A stretch of 13,687 nucleotides of DNA, taken from NCBI GenBank assembly GCA_029071285.1, contig JAIEAS010000283.1, positions 1-13,687 on the forward strand, in the 5' to 3' direction. The position numbers and the translations under genes were made by a program. Source of the DNA: Clostridia bacterium. Lineage in GTDB: Bacteria > Bacillota > Clostridia > Christensenellales > Borkfalkiaceae. The notes under the pieces are model-generated. The model did no database searches. It saw only the letters and a list, made by a program, of their open reading frames with translations, and was not told where the DNA came from. Positions 13,646 to 13,687 of this stretch are shown piece after piece; positions within the stretch are counted from its first letter, which is position 1, and each line of letters starts with the position of its first letter.

Positions 13646-13687
13646 TAGTTTTGTCCTTTGAATTTTGAACATAATTTATCTTAGTAG

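Overview
The window most likely comes from an endospore-forming Bacillota genome of the Clostridia type. The evidence is a linked sleB-ypeB germination pair with a sigma-G-like promoter, strong purine-rich ribosome binding sites, Gram-positive style intrinsic terminators, and a surface-polymer operon with a teichoic-acid-type transferase. I cannot name a genus.

Layout. Positions 1-165 hold two degenerate 5' halves of a tRNA-Leu(UAA) gene, about 102 bp apart. Positions 180-527 hold a minus-strand tRNA operon (Val-Gly-Cys) with its promoter and terminator. Positions 661-6786 form one plus-strand operon: two tandem paralogous membrane proteins with an alkaline-phosphatase-superfamily (LtaS/sulfatase-like) domain, then a 697-residue fusion of a YidC/Oxa1 insertase domain to a CDP-glycerol glycerophosphotransferase-like (TagF/TagB) domain, then a small single-pass protein with an acidic tail. 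A bidirectional terminator separates this from a convergent minus-strand pair (6788-8865): a PP-loop ATPase resembling sugar amidotransferases and an EFR1-type flavodoxin/ferredoxin, coupled by an ATGA overlap.

Positions 8920-9747 are an AT-rich accessory island on the minus strand. A promoter places its predicted start at the base of a 103-nt rod-shaped hairpin. A strong terminator follows, and only 11 nt after its U-tract begins a 113-residue orphan gene, followed by a 49-residue orphan gene and a further 83-bp palindromic element. Positions 9866-12745 hold the sleB-ypeB operon; its YpeB carries an unusual, roughly 180-residue, strongly basic N-terminal tail. Positions 12747-12926 contain two palindromic intergenic repeats, and a four-helix membrane protein of unknown function closes the window.

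Two points deserve most attention. The first is the YidC-TagF fusion with its duplicated phosphatase-fold partners, which suggests a membrane-coupled glycerophosphate-polymer machine. The second is the structured RNA/terminator/two-small-ORF cassette, whose layout recalls RNA-attenuated or type III toxin-antitoxin-like loci, although neither protein is recognisable. Everything here was read by eye; no database search or folding program was run.
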